Positions 1-10,578 are shown, counted from the stretch's first letter. The stretch is 64,000 nucleotides of DNA from Halomonas sp. GT (GCF_002082565.1 NZ_CP020562.1:1302001-1366000), one strand, 5' to 3'. A program made the numbers and translations. Notes: a model not told the origin generated them from the sequence alone.

Positions 1-402
1 GCAAGGATGATAATCGTCACTCAACGCGTTAATTACAGGCACGCTGCTGGCGCTGGCATAAGCTTCTAGGCCCGCGTGTGAAAAGGTGCGAATCATAACC
101 GCGTCAACCATTTCGGACAGGACGCGGGCGGTGTCTTCAATAGGCTCTCCACGCCCTAGCTGGGTGTCACGGGGAGAGAGAAAGAGTGCGTGACCGCCGA
201 ACTGCGCCATGCCGGTTTCAAACGACACACGGGTGCGAGTAGATGACTTTTCAAAAATCATCGCTAACGTGCGGTTAGGCAGCGGCGTATAAGTGGGGCC
301 GTTAGCCTTGAGCTCGGTTTTGATCTTAATCGCACGCTGAATCAGGTACGCCAGCTCATCTGGGGTTAAATCCAGCAAGGTTAAGAAATGGCGTGTCGCC
401 AT
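1..402 (-). CDS. argF: Ornithine carbamoyltransferase, N-terminal part (cut by window edge)
   Basis: The gene runs leftward off the window, so only the first 134 codons are visible. The translation begins [17 protein letters not shown] and contains the carbamoyl-phosphate-binding motif FEKSSTRTR at about residues 50-58, which is diagnostic of ornithine carbamoyltransferases. It is followed by the [17 protein letters not shown] stretch typical of the family. The enzyme makes citrulline from ornithine and carbamoyl phosphate in cytoplasmic arginine synthesis. The ATG is preceded by GGAGAG at a suitable distance, and a sigma-70-like promoter lies just upstream. The C-terminal ornithine-binding half is not seen. 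Confidence 0.93.
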   Translation of the reverse strand, partial: MATRHFLTLLDLTPDELAYLIQRAIKIKTELKANGPTYTPLPNRTLAMIFEKSSTRTRVSFETGMAQFGGHALFLSPRDTQLGRGEPIEDTARVLSEMVDAVMIRTFSHAGLEAYASASSVPVINALSDDYHPC

Positions 403-429
403 GATGATATCTCTCCGCGCAAAAACACT

Positions 430-458
430 ATCCTAGCGATGCGGCGGGGGATGCGCAA
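430..458 (-). promoter_or_regulatory. Predicted sigma-70 promoter of argF
   Basis: Read leftward, TTGCGC and TAGGAT are separated by exactly 17 bp, and the -10 lies about 28 bp before the argF ATG. The assignment rests on consensus matching only. Confidence 0.5.
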
Positions 459-623
459 CGCGCTCGGCATGCGTAGAATGACGTCCCATACGGTAAGGCC
501 GAGTAGTTTGCTCAAGTATTAGGTTGCACAGCAACAAAAGGTAATCTTCGGCTTTAAGGGTTAAAGCTAGTTAACGAATTGCGTAAACTGGCGAGATAAC
601 ATCACTTGTTTTAGGAGCACATC

Positions 624-974
624 ATGAGCACGACTGCCGAAAATATTCAGCGCCAAATTAGTGAAAACCCCATTCTTATCTACATGAAAGGTACACCTCA
701 GTTGCCACAGTGTGGCTTTTCTGCACAAACAGTGCAGGCGCTAATGGGCTGCGGTGAGCGTTTTGCCTTTGTTAACGTGCTGGATAATCCAGATATTCGC
801 GCTGAGCTGCCAAAAATTGCTAACTGGCCGACCTTTCCGCAGCTTTGGGTGGAAGGTGAATTAGTTGGCGGCTGCGATATCGTGATCGAGATGCATCAAA
901 GTGGTGAACTCGAAAAGCTGATCAAAGAAGCTGCCCAGCGTGCTGGCGCAGCTGAAAGTGACAACAACGCTTAA
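624..974 (+). CDS. grxD: Monothiol glutaredoxin Grx4 family
   Basis: This 116-residue protein matches the usual Grx4 length (about 115). The monothiol active site CGFS has its cysteine at residue 30, and the glutathione-binding WPTFPQLWVEGELVGGCD region follows, including the conserved TFPQ and GGCD motifs. Family members bind a [2Fe-2S] cluster with glutathione and pass it to target apoproteins, so the likely role is iron-sulfur trafficking in the cytoplasm. The start has an AGGAG ribosome-binding site. It stands alone between divergent argF and the dnaX run, with about 135 bp before dnaX. Confidence 0.95.
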   Translation: MSTTAENIQRQISENPILIYMKGTPQLPQCGFSAQTVQALMGCGERFAFVNVLDNPDIRAELPKIANWPTFPQLWVEGELVGGCDIVIEMHQSGELEKLIKEAAQRAGAAESDNNA

Positions 975-1031
975 CGTTTAATGCCCTACGCCGCTTGGCT
1001 CCGTGGGCTACAGGTCCATTGGGTTGAGCGG

Positions 1032-1060
1032 TTGGCGGGCTGCCGCGCAGCCGCTAGAAT
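1032..1060 (+). promoter_or_regulatory. Predicted sigma-70 promoter of the dnaX operon
   Basis: TTGGCG-N17-TAGAAT ends 49 bp before the dnaX ATG. The spacer contains a GGCTG/CAGCC dyad. Assigned from consensus only. Confidence 0.5.
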
Positions 1061-1109
1061 GGTGTCCTTTTCGCATCGACAGTTAGCCCGCCAAAGGAAG
1101 TAATGCTCA

Positions 1110-3113
<2,004 letters not shown>

Positions 3114-3167
3114 CCGCTGACGATTGACTCACGATGCTTATTTTTTATTCCTTCAGGAGATAACCGC

Positions 3168-3494
3168 ATGTTTAAAGGTGGAATGGGCAACATAATGAAG
3201 CAAGCCCAAGAGATGCAGGAAAAGATGCAGCAGATTCAAGAAGAAGCTGCTAAAGCGGAAGTCCATGGCGAAGCGGGCGCCGGTATGGTGAAAATCACCA
3301 TGAACGGCCGCCACGATGTTACCAATGTCACTATTGATCCCAGCGTTCTTGAAGAAGACAAAGAGCTGCTGGAAGATTTGCTCGCCGCTGCCGTGAATGA
3401 TGCTGTTCGAAAAGTGGAAGCAAACTCCAAGGCGAAAATGGAAGAAGCGACGGCAGGCTTGAACTTGCCGCCCGGCTTTAAGATGCCGTTCTAA
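3168..3494 (+). CDS. ybaB: YbaB/EbfC nucleoid-associated protein
   Basis: This 108-residue protein has the YbaB/EbfC pattern: a long charged first helix ([18 protein letters not shown]), a central strand with [11 protein letters not shown], and the C-terminal LPPGFKMPF. Family members form dimers that bind DNA and are placed almost universally between dnaX and recR, as here. The start codon follows TTCAGGAGATAACCGC, a good ribosome-binding site. recR begins 2 bp after the stop codon, so the two are almost certainly translated from one message. Confidence 0.95.
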   Translation: MFKGGMGNIMKQAQEMQEKMQQIQEEAAKAEVHGEAGAGMVKITMNGRHDVTNVTIDPSVLEEDKELLEDLLAAAVNDAVRKVEANSKAKMEEATAGLNLPPGFKMPF

Positions 3495-3496
3495 AC

Positions 3497-4102
3497 ATGC
3501 GCTTCTCCCCGCTTGTTGAGCAACTGATGGACGCTTTTCGCGTGTTGCCGGGCGTTGGGCCAAAAACGGCTCAACGCATGGCCATGCACCTATTAGAACG
3601 CGAGCGCCCGGGAGGGCAGCGGTTAGCAGCGGTGATTCAGCAAGCCATTGAAGAAGTCGGTTATTGTCAGCGCTGCCGTACGTTGACCGAAGCGGATATC
3701 TGCGCGCTGTGCGAGAGCCCCCGTCGTGATGATGCGCTGCTGTGTGTAGTTGAGTCGCCTGCTGATCAGCTTGCTATTGAAGAGGCGGGTGGCTTTCAAG
3801 GGCGTTATTTTGTATTGCATGGTCACCTTTCTCCGCTGGACGGCATTGGCCCAGATGCTATTGGATTGGATCTATTGGAAAGCCGCGTCGCAGAGGGCAA
3901 TATTCGCGAAGTAGTGCTTGCCACCAATCCCACCGTAGAAGGCGAAGCGACAGCGCACTTCATTGCTGCCCAGCTTGCTCACTACGGTGTCTCTTTTTCG
4001 CGGCTCGCCTACGGTGTGCCCATGGGAGGGGAGCTTGAGTATGTAGACGGTGGTACGCTAAGCCGCGCCTTTAATGGTCGCCAGCCTTTCGCCAGCGATT
4101 GA
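3497..4102 (+). CDS. recR: Recombination mediator RecR
   Basis: RecR acts with RecF and RecO to load RecA onto SSB-coated gaps. The 201-residue protein begins with a helix-hairpin-helix ([13 protein letters not shown]). It has a four-cysteine zinc finger at residues 57, 60, 69 and 72, and then a Toprim domain starting with [14 protein letters not shown]. The C-terminal [16 protein letters not shown] motif is intact. Length is typical. Its last 29 bp overlap the longest possible reading frame of rnd, though the true rnd start may lie further downstream. Confidence 0.97.
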   Translation: MRFSPLVEQLMDAFRVLPGVGPKTAQRMAMHLLERERPGGQRLAAVIQQAIEEVGYCQRCRTLTEADICALCESPRRDDALLCVVESPADQLAIEEAGGFQGRYFVLHGHLSPLDGIGPDAIGLDLLESRVAEGNIREVVLATNPTVEGEATAHFIAAQLAHYGVSFSRLAYGVPMGGELEYVDGGTLSRAFNGRQPFASD

Positions 4103-5285
4103 CCCTTATAAAAACGCAAGCGCTTTTGCGATTGTGCCAACCCGGAAGTTTGCTTTGTCCTCTTTAGCCCCCTCGTTGTATCAATGGATTGATAGTGCCG
4201 ACGCCTTAGATGCTGCATGCGAGCAAGTCGCCGGTGCCAGTGTAATTGCCCTGGATACTGAGTTTTTCCGTGAAAACACGTTTTTTCCGGTGCCAGCGCT
4301 TATTCAGTTCACCACCGGTGACATGGCGTATTTAGTGGACCCGTTGAGCACGCCTTGCACCGCTGCTTTTCGTGATTTGTTGCAGAATAGTGCCATCAAA
4401 TTACTGCATGCCTGCAGCGAAGACCTCGAGGTTTTCCAACACTGGGCCGGCGTATTGCCAGTACCGCTTATAGATACGCAAGTCGCTCAGGCTTTTTTGG
4501 GGGAAACTCCCGGCATGGGCTATCAAAAATTGGTAGAGCACTGGATGGGGGAAACGCTGCCTAAAGAGGAGACGCGTTCCAACTGGTTAGAGCGCCCCTT
4601 AACGCCCTCCCAGTGCGAATATGCGGCGTTAGATGTTATCTATTTGCTGAAGGTTTGGGGGCTTCAAGCGGAGAAGCTTGAGCAAATGGGGCGGCGCGAA
4701 TGGCTTAACGATGAGTGTGCCAGTCTTATCGAGCAGGCAGGCCGCAGCGTAGAAAGCGATGGCCAATGGTATACGCGCCAGCGGCAGTTATGGCGCCTTG
4801 ATCCTCGCCAGCTTGAAGCCTACCGCTTAATGACCATTTGGCGGGAAGGCGAAACCCGCCGTCGGGATTTGCCGCGTAATTGGTTGGTTAGCGATAAGTT
4901 GCTGTTCGCGGTGGCTGAAAAAATGCCTAAAAATCGTTATGAGCTAGCAGAAATTGAAGGGGTTAAGCCGCCCCTGGTTAAAAAAGAAGGCGATACGCTG
5001 CTGTCGCTGGTGAAACGGGCTCAGCATTGCCCCGAAGGTGATTTGCTGGCGCGCTGGCCAGACCCGATGCATCCTGTGTTTAAGCGGCGCTTTAAAGCAC
5101 TTAAAAAAGTAGTGACTGAGAAGGCTGCTGAGCTGCAAATAGCGCCCGAGATGTTGCTGCGGCGGCGAGATATTGAGGCGCTTGTGATGCAGCGGCTTGC
5201 AAACCAGCCATTAACCACTCCTGGCGGCTGGCGTGATGCCTATTTAACTCAAGAAATTCATCAAGCGCTTGAGGAGTTATCGTAA
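4074..5285 (+). CDS. rnd: Ribonuclease D
   Basis: A 3'-5' exoribonuclease of the DEDD type that trims tRNA precursors. The first acidic motif is visible in [14 protein letters not shown], the second in [12 protein letters not shown], and the last in [13 protein letters not shown]. An HRDC-like C-terminal part follows. The longest frame starts at ATG 4074 inside recR and adds about 34 residues that do not look like the family. TTG 4176 aligns with the E. coli start ([11 protein letters not shown] against NYQMITTDDAL) but lacks an obvious ribosome-binding site. The start is therefore unresolved. The stop codon overlaps the ycgL start (TAATG). Confidence 0.93.
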   Translation: MVASLSPAIDPYKNASAFAIVPTRKFALSSLAPSLYQWIDSADALDAACEQVAGASVIALDTEFFRENTFFPVPALIQFTTGDMAYLVDPLSTPCTAAFRDLLQNSAIKLLHACSEDLEVFQHWAGVLPVPLIDTQVAQAFLGETPGMGYQKLVEHWMGETLPKEETRSNWLERPLTPSQCEYAALDVIYLLKVWGLQAEKLEQMGRREWLNDECASLIEQAGRSVESDGQWYTRQRQLWRLDPRQLEAYRLMTIWREGETRRRDLPRNWLVSDKLLFAVAEKMPKNRYELAEIEGVKPPLVKKEGDTLLSLVKRAQHCPEGDLLARWPDPMHPVFKRRFKALKKVVTEKAAELQIAPEMLLRRRDIEALVMQRLANQPLTTPGGWRDAYLTQEIHQALEELS

Positions 5286-5578
5286 TGAGCGAGAAACTGC
5301 TTTGTGAGATTTTAAAAAGCTCACGCAAAGACGAGATGTATCTCTACATAGACAAACAGAAAGGGTTGTCATCCGTGCCCGACGCATTGATGGATACCTT
5401 CGGTAAGCCAGTGCCGGTGCTGACAATGATACTGACTGCCGATAAAAAGCTGGCTCGAGTGAACGCTGCTGATGTGATGGATGCAATCCAAGAGCAAGGC
5501 TTTTACCTGCAAATGCCGCCTGCGAAAGAAGCCTATTTGCTGGATGTTCACCGCGCTCAGGCGGCTAACCGCGAATGA
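5285..5578 (+). CDS. ycgL: YcgL domain protein
   Basis: A 97-residue protein of the YcgL family, a small alpha/beta fold of unknown biochemical role. Family features include the N-terminal CEILKSSRKDEMYLYI and the C-terminal GFYLQMPPAKE. Translation is coupled to rnd by the TAATG overlap, a linkage often seen in gammaproteobacteria. The following acpH and ycgN genes probably belong to the same transcript. No catalytic residues can be assigned. Confidence 0.9.
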   Translation: MSEKLLCEILKSSRKDEMYLYIDKQKGLSSVPDALMDTFGKPVPVLTMILTADKKLARVNAADVMDAIQEQGFYLQMPPAKEAYLLDVHRAQAANRE

Positions 5579-5639
5579 GCGTTATGAGCTTCTTGTCATG
5601 AACGTTCTGCCATGAGCGTTTTTCCATGAACTTTCTTGC
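5575..5639 (+). repeat. Degenerate tandem 14-mers each carrying an ATG, at the acpH start
   Basis: Imperfect units beginning ATGA start at 5575, 5584, 5598, 5612 and 5626. The last four are spaced by exactly 14 bp and read ATGARCNTTYTTSYC-like. The last unit is the acpH start itself. Because the period is 14, successive ATGs lie in different frames. Confidence 0.7.
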
Positions 5640-6261
5640 CCATGCTTGGCTTGCCCATCCTGGTAGTGATGAGTTTCTGTACGGAAATCTGATTGCTGAC
5701 GGCGTGAAGGGGCAAGACTTAACGGCTTGGTCGCCAGATGTTGCTAGCGGCATACGTCATCATCGCCGCGTGGATGCCTGGATTGATCGGCACCCAAACG
5801 TTTTAGAAGCAAAGCGGCGCGCGCCACATGCTCAGCGGCGTTATGTCGGTATCGCGTTAGATATTGTGTGGGATCATTTTCTTGCTCGTCAGCAGGCGGG
5901 AGAGCAGCAGCACCAGTTAATCGAGCGCTGCTATCAGTTGTTACAGGCTTGGCCTGCGCCGCAACGGTTGTCTACCATGATGCCGTTGATGATTAAGCAT
6001 GACTGGCTGCACCGTTACGCTGATTTTGACTTTACCTGCCGTGCAGTAGCAGGCATTGGTCAGCGGCTATCGGGGCCGAACCGCTTAGCAGAGTTAGTGC
6101 CTTGGCTTTACGAAGACTATCCATGCTTAGCGGCCGACTTCGCAGTGTTATGGCAAGAGTGTCGTGCCACGCTAACCAGCAGCGGTAGTGCTGCGGAGAG
6201 TGGGAGTTATTCAGACATGTTGAAAGTAAAGGGAATCAATGATGGTGGCGGCCATGCGTGA
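5626..6261 (+). CDS. acpH: Acyl carrier protein phosphodiesterase (AcpH family)
   Basis: The start MNFLAHAWLAHP, then YGNLIADGVKG, a HHRRVDAWIDRHP block and a WDHFLARQ stretch are typical of the HD-like AcpH (DUF479) family. These enzymes remove the 4'-phosphopantetheine arm from acyl carrier protein. Length (211) is close to that of E. coli AcpH (193), with a short C-terminal tail. The chosen start is the last of several repeated ATGs; there is no convincing purine-rich site, so translation may depend on coupling from ycgL. The 3' end overlaps ycgN by 23 bp. Confidence 0.9.
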   Translation: MNFLAHAWLAHPGSDEFLYGNLIADGVKGQDLTAWSPDVASGIRHHRRVDAWIDRHPNVLEAKRRAPHAQRRYVGIALDIVWDHFLARQQAGEQQHQLIERCYQLLQAWPAPQRLSTMMPLMIKHDWLHRYADFDFTCRAVAGIGQRLSGPNRLAELVPWLYEDYPCLAADFAVLWQECRATLTSSGSAAESGSYSDMLKVKGINDGGGHA

Positions 6262-6700
6262 GCGCTTCTGGGAAAGATACTCGCTAGAAGAGTTAACGCC
6301 CCAAGAGTGGGAGGCGTTATGCGATGGTTGCGGCCAGTGTTGCTTGTTGAAGCTCCACGACGATGAAACACAAGAATTAGCGGTGCTTAACGTTGCCTGT
6401 CGGTTGCTGGATATTCACAGTTGCCAGTGCAGTGACTATGAAAATCGCTTCGATAGCGTACCCGACTGTACACAACTGACGCCTGAGCTCGTCAAAGAGT
6501 TTACCTGGCTGCCGCACACATGTGGCTATCGGCGTGTTGCTGAAGGGCGCAAGCTAGCAGGATGGCATCCGCTGCTGAGTAACGATGCTGAGCGCGTTCA
6601 CCGGAAGGGCGTAAGCGTAAGAAGCTTTGCGGTTTCCCAAGATGACGTGCCCGAGCGCCTTTTGGAAGAGCATATTATCGCTGTATTGCCGATGTCCTAA
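6239..6700 (+). CDS. ycgN: YcgN family cysteine-cluster protein (UPF0260)
   Basis: A 153-residue protein with the UPF0260 pattern: WEALCDGCGQCCLLKL near residues 25-40, then CRLLDIHSCQCSDYENR and LPHTCGYR. Conserved cysteines suggest a metal or cluster site, but the function is unknown. ATG 6239 follows AAAGGGA at good spacing, while a second ATG at 6254 (MRERFWE) aligns with many relatives and is possible. It overlaps acpH and is the last gene before a strong terminator, closing the dnaX-to-ycgN run. Confidence 0.88.
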   Translation: MMVAAMRERFWERYSLEELTPQEWEALCDGCGQCCLLKLHDDETQELAVLNVACRLLDIHSCQCSDYENRFDSVPDCTQLTPELVKEFTWLPHTCGYRRVAEGRKLAGWHPLLSNDAERVHRKGVSVRSFAVSQDDVPERLLEEHIIAVLPMS

Positions 6701-6734
6701 ACCTAACAGTCGCCCTCCCTGGCATGCTCACTAA

Positions 6735-6778
6735 CCGCTGGCTAACGGTAATAACGTTAGCTGGCGGTTTTGCTTTTT
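6735..6778 (+). terminator. Intrinsic terminator after ycgN
   Basis: A 13-bp stem (6735-6747 with 6755-6767, two G-U pairs) and 7-nt loop are followed by TTTTGCTTTTT. Confidence 0.88.
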
Positions 6779-6924
6779 GTGCTATCCCAAATGGTTAAAA
6801 ACGCCTCTTTAAGGGGAGAGGGCTGTCGCTTTGCTATAGCTTCTCGCGTGGCAGATTGATGGGAAGGTGCGGTTGTTTTTAATGGAGTATCCCAAATCGT
6901 TGGAAACTTTTCCTGGTAGTTCAT
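6757..6924 (-). CDS. Small protein of unknown function with two IWD motifs
   Basis: A 55-residue protein starting MNYQEKFPTIWDTPLK. ATG 6924 is preceded by AGGAGTGCATC, a near-ideal ribosome-binding site; a longer frame to 6945 lacks one. The sequence has two similar pieces, PTIWDTPLK and LTIWDSTKS, separated by a basic, Ser/Thr-rich middle. There is no signal peptide or membrane segment. Its 3' end lies in the terminator of the opposite strand. A perfect 15-bp inverted repeat lies 66-98 bp upstream. I do not recognise the family; it could be a short regulator or adaptor, but nothing shows this. Confidence 0.6.
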   Translation of the reverse strand: MNYQEKFPTIWDTPLKTTAPSHQSATREAIAKRQPSPLKEAFLTIWDSTKSKTAS

Positions 6925-6989
6925 GATGCACTCCTGATTCTTCAATTAAGATGTTTGTCTATAAAACTTATGGCTAGTATGGCGTAAAA

Positions 6990-7022
6990 ATTAATTTATG
7001 GAAAGCATTTCCATAAATTAAT
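6990..7022. repeat. Perfect 15-bp inverted repeat (candidate operator)
   Basis: ATTAATTTATGGAAA (6990-7004) and its exact reverse complement (7008-7022) are separated by GCA. It lies upstream of the small leftward gene and just beyond the ptrB terminator. No U-tract follows on either strand, so an operator is likelier than a terminator. Confidence 0.75.
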
Positions 7023-7030
7023 TCTTTCAC

Positions 7031-7056
7031 AAAAAAGCAGCGCCTGGGCGCTGCTT
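7031..7056 (-). terminator. Intrinsic terminator of ptrB
   Basis: Read leftward: AAGCAGCGCC, short loop, GGCGCTGCTT in dyad, then a TTTTTT run. Confidence 0.85.
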
Positions 7057-7097
7057 GAATGCTATTTGCAGATCTTATGCTGTTTCTTGATGGGCCG

Positions 7098-9233
7098 TTA
7101 TTGCGGTTGCTTTGTTCTGTTCATGGGGGCTAACCCAAGTGACCACAAAATAAACGCGTCTTGCCGAGCCGTATCTCGCCAAGCTTTGAACCTGCCTGAC
7201 GCGCCGCCGTGGCCGCTGGTCATGTCGGTGTGAAGCAGTACAGGAGCATTGCCTTGCTGTGCCTCGGTAACGCGGGCATAAAATTTGGCAGGCTCCCAGT
7301 AACTAACACGAGTATCAAACCAGTTGCCCTCTATCCATAGCGCTGGGTAGTGCTGGGCGCGTATGTTGTCGATAGGTGAGTAGCCAGCGATACGCTCGGC
7401 GACTTCGGGGTCTTCAGGATTGCCCCACTCACTATATTCGGCGGTGGTAAGCGGTAAATCTGGGTTCTGCATGGTACGGAGCACATCCAGAAACGGCACC
7501 TCCAATACCGCTGCGCAAAATGCCTCAGGTTTACGATTGACGCAGGTGCCGACTAGCAAACCGCCTGCGCTTGCCCCGCAAGCCACGATCCGTTCTGGCT
7601 GGCTAAGCCCCTCGTTTACTAGCGCCTCTCGGGCAGCTAAGAAGTCGTTAAAGCTATTCTCTTTATGAGCCATTTTGCCATTTAGATACCATGGTTCGCC
7701 TCGCTCACCGCCGCCGCGTACGTGGGCGACTGCAAATGCTGCGCCACGCTCCAGTAGTTCGAGCCGAGCAATTGAGAACCAGGGGTCAAGCGCTTCACCA
7801 TAGGCGCCGTAACCATACAGCAGCGTGGGCAGTAGTTGGCCAGCTAAGTCGGCGCGCATGACAATGGATACTGGCACGCTTTCGCCGTCAGCGCTGGTTG
7901 CCCATATGCGCTGGCTGACTAGTTGATCAGGCAGCAGTTGGCCGTAAACGGGGACTTGCTTTAGCAACGTACGTTCACCGCTATCAAGGTTTAGCGCATA
8001 CCAGCTGGGAGGGCGAGTGAACGACTCTTCACGGAGGTGCACGATATTGGCATCGAAGTGTGGCGAATCTTCTAGTAACTGCGAGCAGGGCGTTTCAGGT
8101 AGTTCTATATGCTTATCTAGTGTGAGGTTGTGATCTTTATCTAGCACTAAGCGGCGTAACATAACCTGGGCATCACGATGGCTGCGCTCGGCAATGATTA
8201 GCCCCCATTCAAACGCATCGATCCCTTCTAGGGTAGTGTCTTCACGGTGAGCTATCAGTGACTTCCACTCGGGAGCAGGGTTACTGTGTTGATCAGCGCG
8301 TGTGAAGTCGAGCTGAAAATGCGGGCCTGCGAGATTTTGTAAGCGATAAAACGTACCAGGGCGATGATCAATGCTCACTTCAACCCCTGCCTGGCGGGCA
8401 TGTAGGCACACTGGGGAGGTATGGGGCTGATCTGCCGGCACGACATGAATCTCTGTTGTATCTTTCGAACCGCTTTCAATCAAAAGCCATGCTTTCGAGC
8501 GCGTTTTGCCAATCCCAATCCAGAACTCCGGATCGTTCTCACGCATTACTAAGGTTGGTTCAGCAAGGCGCTCTGGCGTTGAAAACGGTATCCATACACG
8601 CCAGATGGAGTCCGGGCGCTGAGTGTCATCAAAGCGTGTAAATAGCAGCGTTGCGCCGTTGGTTGTTTCATCCTCTGCCCAGCATACGCTAGCGCCAATA
8701 TCGCTCAGTAACTGCTGTGGTTTTCCATTGGGTAGTGCTTTTAACCATAGAGTGAATCGCTCGTCGCCCTGAGTGTCTTCTGTCCAGGCAAGCCACTGCT
8801 CATTTGGGGAAAGTGCCATGTCACCCATGTCATAAAAAGACTGATCGGCGGCACGCTCACGTACGTCAAGAAAACACTCATGAGCATTGGGTTGGTCGTT
8901 AGGGTGGCGCCACCAGCAAGGGTAATCATCCTCGGCGGCGGTATTGCTCCAGAACGTAAAGTGGTCAAGCGCTGTCTTAAGGCTGGTTATTGCCAATTCA
9001 CGACGCGCTAAGTGGCTCTGATAAAGTGTTTCGGCAAGCGGCCGTAAAGGAGCAAACCACTCATCATGCTGATGGTTTGCGGCTTCTAAAAAAAGCGATA
9101 CGTCAGGCGCATCACGCTCTTCTAACCAGTGCCATTCTGGAGAATTAGCGCGATAATAACGTGTAACAGGCGAGCCTTCGTGCTTACCAGGCTGTGCTTT
9201 CATAAATTGATAGGTACCATAACGGGAAATCAA
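7098..9233 (-). CDS. ptrB: Oligopeptidase B (S9 prolyl oligopeptidase family)
   Basis: A 711-residue serine peptidase. An N-terminal beta-propeller (about residues 60-420, with WLAWTEDTQGDERFTLW) is followed by an alpha/beta-hydrolase domain. The nucleophile lies in ACGASAGGLLVG, and the catalytic His in TDMTSGHGGASGR. The GGGERGEPWYLNGKMAHKEN block is typical of oligopeptidase B, which cuts short peptides after Arg or Lys in the cytoplasm. The longest frame starts at TTG 9233, with GTGGAG upstream; an in-frame ATG at 9203 (MKAQPGKHEG) is the alternative. It is transcribed away from the next gene and ends in its own terminator. Confidence 0.93.
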   Translation of the reverse strand: MISRYGTYQFMKAQPGKHEGSPVTRYYRANSPEWHWLEERDAPDVSLFLEAANHQHDEWFAPLRPLAETLYQSHLARRELAITSLKTALDHFTFWSNTAAEDDYPCWWRHPNDQPNAHECFLDVRERAADQSFYDMGDMALSPNEQWLAWTEDTQGDERFTLWLKALPNGKPQQLLSDIGASVCWAEDETTNGATLLFTRFDDTQRPDSIWRVWIPFSTPERLAEPTLVMRENDPEFWIGIGKTRSKAWLLIESGSKDTTEIHVVPADQPHTSPVCLHARQAGVEVSIDHRPGTFYRLQNLAGPHFQLDFTRADQHSNPAPEWKSLIAHREDTTLEGIDAFEWGLIIAERSHRDAQVMLRRLVLDKDHNLTLDKHIELPETPCSQLLEDSPHFDANIVHLREESFTRPPSWYALNLDSGERTLLKQVPVYGQLLPDQLVSQRIWATSADGESVPVSIVMRADLAGQLLPTLLYGYGAYGEALDPWFSIARLELLERGAAFAVAHVRGGGERGEPWYLNGKMAHKENSFNDFLAAREALVNEGLSQPERIVACGASAGGLLVGTCVNRKPEAFCAAVLEVPFLDVLRTMQNPDLPLTTAEYSEWGNPEDPEVAERIAGYSPIDNIRAQHYPALWIEGNWFDTRVSYWEPAKFYARVTEAQQGNAPVLLHTDMTSGHGGASGRFKAWRDTARQDAFILWSLGLAPMNRTKQPQ

Positions 9234-9265
9234 CGTCGGGTGTCTCCACCCACATGAGGGGTATT

Positions 9266-9691
9266 ATGCTGTTTGAAGACTCAATGTCACTGCTGTGGTT
9301 AAGTTATTACGTTCTTTCACTGATCGTGCTGATCGCTGTCTACTTTGCGCTAACATTTTTGCCTCGCCTACCGCGTTTGGTGATCACCTGGTGTGTGGCC
9401 GGTGCGATGTGGATACCGGCAGGGTATCGGTTACCGTTGATAGAAGAGGGTGAGTTTTATACCGGCTGGGCACCGGCTGCCATGGTGTCTGCGGTTGCTT
9501 TTCTTGAGCATAGCACCAGTGCACTACGTGGTGGTTTGCTGTGGTTGATTTTAGGCATTGCTTTAGGTGCATGTGTTGGCATTGCCCTTTGGTGGTGGCG
9601 TAGGCCGGAACCTTATGACGATGCGTCTCAGCATCAGCCCCAGGAAGAAGATCCTCAGCCAACCCGACGCCGAGAACCAGTGATTAACTAA
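9266..9691 (+). CDS. Small membrane protein of unknown function
   Basis: The start is taken at ATG 9266 (MLFEDSMSLL) because AGGGG lies just before it; a longer frame from 9254 has no ribosome-binding site. The 141-residue product has three hydrophobic segments (about residues 10-30, 35-50 and 90-110). A highly charged C-terminal tail follows (EDPQPTRRREPVIN). It is divergent from ptrB, and the amidotransferase gene follows 33 bp downstream, probably on the same message. I do not recognise a family, and no catalytic motif is visible. Confidence 0.7.
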   Translation: MLFEDSMSLLWLSYYVLSLIVLIAVYFALTFLPRLPRLVITWCVAGAMWIPAGYRLPLIEEGEFYTGWAPAAMVSAVAFLEHSTSALRGGLLWLILGIALGACVGIALWWWRRPEPYDDASQHQPQEEDPQPTRRREPVIN

Positions 9692-9724
9692 TGCGAGTAC
9701 TAGGCGCGATGATGGAGCTAGCCG

Positions 9725-10510
9725 ATGTGTGAGTTACTAGGCATGAGCGCCAATGTTCCTACCGATATTTGTTTCAGTTTTTCCGGCTTTTTAAACCGCG
9801 GTGGGGGCACTGGCCCTCACCGCGATGGGTGGGGCATCGCATTTTACGAGGAGGGGGGGTACCGTGAATTTCGTGACCCCCATCCCTCGGTTAACTCCCC
9901 CATAGCCCGTTTAATCTGTGAATATCCTATCAAGTCCAATGTGGTGATTAGCCATATTCGCCAAGCGAATGTAGGCGGCGTACGGCTGGCAAATACGCAC
10001 CCATTTACCCGTGAAATGTGGGGGCGGCCCTGGTGCTACGCCCACAATGGCCAGTTGAGTGATTGGCGGCAACTGCCATTAGGTACGTACACCCCGGTAG
10101 GTAATACAGACAGTGAACACGCTTTCTGCTGGCTAATGGGCGAACTACGTCGTTGCTTTCCCACGCCGCCCGCATCTCCTGACTCATTGTGGGAGCGTCT
10201 GCATGGGTTATGTGAAGAGTTGCGCGGATTAGGTGTTTTTAACCTACTGTTATCTGACGGTGTTTACTTATACAGCTACTGTTCGACCAAACTGGCTCAT
10301 ATCACACGACGCGCGCCCTTTGGTGAGGCGGAGCTGTCCGATGCAGAGTTGACGGTTAATTTTATCGAACATACGACGCCTAACGATATTGTCTCTGTAA
10401 TTGCCACCGAACCACTTACCCAAAATGAAGCGTGGCAGCGAATGGTTCCTGGCGAATTATTGGTATGGCGCGAGGGAGAAATTAAAGCGAGTTACGGTCA
10501 TAGTAAATAG
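9725..10510 (+). CDS. Class II glutamine amidotransferase, YafJ-like
   Basis: The protein starts MCELLGMSANVP, so Cys2 becomes the N-terminal nucleophile after Met removal, as in Ntn-type class II glutaminases. Further family motifs are GPHRDGWGIAFYE, SHIRQANVGGVRLANTHPF and YAHNGQL, then the NTDSEHAFCWLM block. At 261 residues it is a stand-alone glutaminase-type domain like E. coli YafJ; the ammonia acceptor is unknown. It follows the membrane protein closely. A PsrA-like operator and fadD come next. Confidence 0.9.
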   Translation: MCELLGMSANVPTDICFSFSGFLNRGGGTGPHRDGWGIAFYEEGGYREFRDPHPSVNSPIARLICEYPIKSNVVISHIRQANVGGVRLANTHPFTREMWGRPWCYAHNGQLSDWRQLPLGTYTPVGNTDSEHAFCWLMGELRRCFPTPPASPDSLWERLHGLCEELRGLGVFNLLLSDGVYLYSYCSTKLAHITRRAPFGEAELSDAELTVNFIEHTTPNDIVSVIATEPLTQNEAWQRMVPGELLVWREGEIKASYGHSK

Positions 10511-10560
10511 TGTGACAACAAGTATGAGCGACAGCGAAGGGGGGATGTTTTAAGCTAAAG

Positions 10561-10578
10561 TTGAAACGCCAGTTTCAA
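10561..10578. promoter_or_regulatory. PsrA-like operator upstream of fadD
   Basis: TTGAAACGCCAGTTTCAA is a perfect 7-bp dyad with a 4-bp spacer. It contains GAAAC-N4-GTTTC, matching the published PsrA pattern (G/C)AAAC-N2-4-GTTT(G/C). It lies about 118 bp before the fadD ATG. The site is inferred by pattern, and no psrA gene is in the window. Confidence 0.65.

Noticed and set aside
975..1109. Possible SRP 4.5S RNA (ffs) upstream of dnaX, as in Pseudomonas
   Set aside because: The conserved GGAAGGAAGCAGCC core of 4.5S RNA is absent; only a promoter and a short dyad are seen.
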